Origin: JAVWIF01 sp036639635
Lineage (GTDB): Bacteria; Bacillota_I; Bacilli_A; Erysipelotrichales; Erysipelotrichaceae
DNA length: 6,022 bases
Assembly: GCA_036639635.1 (NCBI GenBank)
Contig: JAVWIF010000075.1
Span: forward strand, 1 to 6,022
Reading direction: 5' to 3'
The notes beneath the pieces were generated by a model, which made no database searches, had not been told where the DNA came from, and saw only the letters and a list, made by a program, of their open reading frames with translations. Position numbers and translations under genes: made by a program. This document shows, piece by piece, positions 4,532 to 6,022 of the stretch; within the stretch, counting starts at the first letter, position 1; the number at the start of each line of letters is the position of its first letter.

Positions 4532-5704
4532 TTATATGCGTGCGACTTTGCTGTCTCTTGCTGCTTGTGCAACAGCTTTTGCGACCACTTTTGCGACATT
4601 TTTATCTAAAGGACTAGGAATTATATAATCGCATTTTAATTGATCACTTGATACCATTTGCGCAATAGCATAAGCCGCACTTACTTTCATTTCTTCATTG
4701 ATACAACTTGCTCGTACATCTAAAGCACCTCTAAACACCCCAGGAAATGCTAGTACATTATTAATTTGATTTGGATAATCACTACGACCAGTCCCGACAA
4801 TAAAAGCACCAGCGCTAAGTGCATCTTCACGCATGATTTCAGGAGTTGGGTTTGCCATTGGAAATACAATGGCTTGTGTATTCATACTTCTAATCATTTC
4901 TTTACTGACAATATTAGGTGCGCTTACTCCAACAAAAACATCTGCACCTTGTAAAGCAGTTGCTAAATTACCTCGTATCTGTTGTGGATTTGTAAGTTTC
5001 GCAATATCCTCTAAAGAAGTATCGTTCTCTTTTCTTCCTAGATACACAATTCCGTTAATATCACTTAAAATTACTTCACCAAATTCCATTTTAAGTAAGA
5101 GTTTTGCTATCGCAATACCTGCTGCTCCTGCCCCATTGATGACAATACGTAAACTCCCCATCTTCTTATCCGTTAATTTAATAGCATTTAGTAGTGCTGC
5201 ACCTACGACAATCGCCGTTCCATGTTGATCATCATGAAAAACTGGAATATCACAGATTTCTTTTAATCTTCTTTCTACCTCAAAACAGCGCGGTGCACTA
5301 ATATCTTCTAAATTAATACCACCAAAACTACCTGCTAATAAAGCAATACTTTGTACAATTTCATCAACGTTTTTACTACGCAGACATAATGGAATGGCAT
5401 CCACTCCACCAAACTCTTTAAATAGCACACATTTTCCTTCCATTACAGGCATACTAGCTTCAGGACCTATATCTCCTAGTCCTAATACCGCACTACCGTC
5501 ACTTATCACAGCCACACTATTGCCTCGTCCTGTTAGTTCATAGCTTTTATTTATATCCTCATGAATTGCTAAACAAGGAGCAGCCACTCCTGGTGTATAC
5601 GCCAAAGATAAGTCCTCTCGTGAGCCTACCTTAACTTTGGAAGTGATTGCTAACTTCCCTTTCCACAATGCATGTAAGCGTAAGGATTCTTTTGCATAAT
5701 CCAT
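4532..5704 (-). CDS. Malic enzyme, NAD-type (malate to pyruvate and CO2)
   Basis: A 390-residue cytoplasmic enzyme that oxidatively decarboxylates L-malate to pyruvate, CO2 and NAD(P)H. It is of the short bacterial class. Visible residues are the catalytic Tyr in LAYTPGVA (Y36), the catalytic Lys in MEGKCVLFKEFGG (K91), and the metal ligands E133 and D134 in NLEDISAP with D158/D159 in PVFHDDQHGTA. The Rossmann loop NGAGAAG is at 190-196, followed by an acidic residue after the second strand (SDINGI, D215). That residue favours NAD over NADP by family rules but does not prove it. ANPTPEI (284-290) and GRSDYPNQINN (306-316) complete the active site. The ATG at 5704 is preceded by GAAGG with about 9 nt spacing. 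No terminator follows the stop; the lipoprotein gene begins 91 bp further on in the same direction. Fumarase in the same window supplies the substrate malate. Confidence 0.92.
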   Translation of the reverse strand: MDYAKESLRLHALWKGKLAITSKVKVGSREDLSLAYTPGVAAPCLAIHEDINKSYELTGRGNSVAVISDGSAVLGLGDIGPEASMPVMEGKCVLFKEFGGVDAIPLCLRSKNVDEIVQSIALLAGSFGGINLEDISAPRCFEVERRLKEICDIPVFHDDQHGTAIVVGAALLNAIKLTDKKMGSLRIVINGAGAAGIAIAKLLLKMEFGEVILSDINGIVYLGRKENDTSLEDIAKLTNPQQIRGNLATALQGADVFVGVSAPNIVSKEMIRSMNTQAIVFPMANPTPEIMREDALSAGAFIVGTGRSDYPNQINNVLAFPGVFRGALDVRASCINEEMKVSAAYAIAQMVSSDQLKCDYIIPSPLDKNVAKVVAKAVAQAARDSKVARI

Positions 5705-5728
5705 ATTTCTCTACCTTCTTCCTTTCCT

Positions 5729-5734
5729 ATTATA
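5729..5734 (-). promoter_or_regulatory. Possible -10 box of the malic enzyme gene
   Basis: A consensus TATAAT on the minus strand, predicting a start near 5722, about 18 nt before the ATG at 5704. No recognisable -35 lies 16-18 nt upstream, so it either needs an activator or is chance. A 5+5 bp inverted repeat (CTTGT 5746-5750, ACAAG 5760-5764) covers the place where the -35 would be. Confidence 0.4.
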
Positions 5735-5822
5735 GTAGCACAACCCTTGTTTATTTAATACAAGAAATCTTTCATAAAACAAGAATATCGGTACAAACTA
5801 AATAAAAAAGAGGAGAACTCAT

Positions 5823-6022
5823 ATGGATATAACAACCTATGCAAAACGTATTCAAAACGAAACTAGTATCTTAACATTCGAAATTATGAGTGATATACAC
5901 AATACCAGTCCGTTTACTAATAAAGCTTTAGGAATGGCTTTAGAAGATGCGTATTCTAGACGCATTCGTACCATGGCATTTCTTGGAGATTTTGCGAATA
6001 ATGGATATCACTTTCAATTAAC
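5823..6022 (+). CDS. Calcineurin-like metallophosphoesterase, N-terminal part (cut by window edge)
   Basis: The first 66 residues of a gene running off the right edge. Two metal-binding motifs of the calcineurin-like phosphoesterase superfamily are present: SDIH (23-26, D24 and H26) and LGDFANNG (54-61, D56 and the Asn that usually bridges the second metal). Such proteins cleave phosphomonoesters or phosphodiesters with two metal ions; the substrate cannot be told from this part. No signal peptide is visible, so a cytoplasmic location or a non-classical anchor is likely. ATG 5823 has AGGAG at 5811-5815 with 7 nt spacing. It is divergent from the malic enzyme across 118 bp. I saw no strong promoter for it; TTTCAT (5770-5775) with TACAAA (5792-5797) is the best weak candidate. 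Confidence 0.8.
   Translation, partial: MDITTYAKRIQNETSILTFEIMSDIHNTSPFTNKALGMALEDAYSRRIRTMAFLGDFANNGYHFQL

Noticed and set aside
4441..4599. N-terminal extension of the metal-binding lipoprotein to 4599
   Set aside because: The added 53 residues overlap the malic enzyme gene, hide the lipoprotein signal and lack a ribosome binding site, while ATG 4440 has one.
4766..5228. Two plus-strand open frames (62 and 131 codons) inside the malic enzyme gene
   Set aside because: Both are antisense to conserved malic enzyme motifs; the hydrophobic look comes from the opposite strand of the coding sequence.

Overview
This is a low-GC (roughly 35% by eye) bacterial window with AGGAGG-type ribosome binding sites, TTGACA/TATAAT-like promoters with 17-nt spacers and short U-tailed hairpin terminators. 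That points to a low-GC Gram-positive (Bacillota). The lipoprotein-type metal-binding protein fits a cell without an outer membrane. A host-associated anaerobe, for example of the Erysipelotrichia or Clostridia, is a guess that cannot be confirmed from the sequence alone.

Layout, left to right. (1) 1-264, minus: N-terminal 88 residues of a PocR-type sensory-domain protein, cut by the window edge. (2) 351-1022, minus: a metallo-beta-lactamase-fold hydrolase. (3) 1119-1634, plus: an FMN-binding flavin-reductase-like protein, divergent from the hydrolase. Two convincing back-to-back promoters and a 9+9 bp palindrome lie between them. (4) 1679-1912, minus: a 77-residue protein of unknown function with its own promoter and terminator. 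(5) 2018-2136, plus: what looks like a frameshifted small membrane-protein gene, or a leader region, ending in a strong terminator just before fumC. (6) 2172-3536, plus: class II fumarase. (7) 3565-4440, minus: a zinc-type ABC-transporter substrate-binding lipoprotein without its permease and ATPase. (8) 4532-5704, minus: an NAD-type malic enzyme. (9) 5823-6022, plus: the start of a calcineurin-like metallophosphoesterase, cut by the window edge.

Fumarase and malic enzyme share malate, so together they could route fumarate through malate to pyruvate, CO2 and reduced cofactor. They are in separate, convergent transcription units, with the metal-binding lipoprotein between them. The other genes look like separate housekeeping or accessory units. 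The possible operators at 1046-1070 and 4461-4479 and the odd leader ahead of fumC are the parts least explained by routine annotation. I see no mobile element, CRISPR array, tRNA or rRNA, and no evidence for a wholly new multi-gene system.
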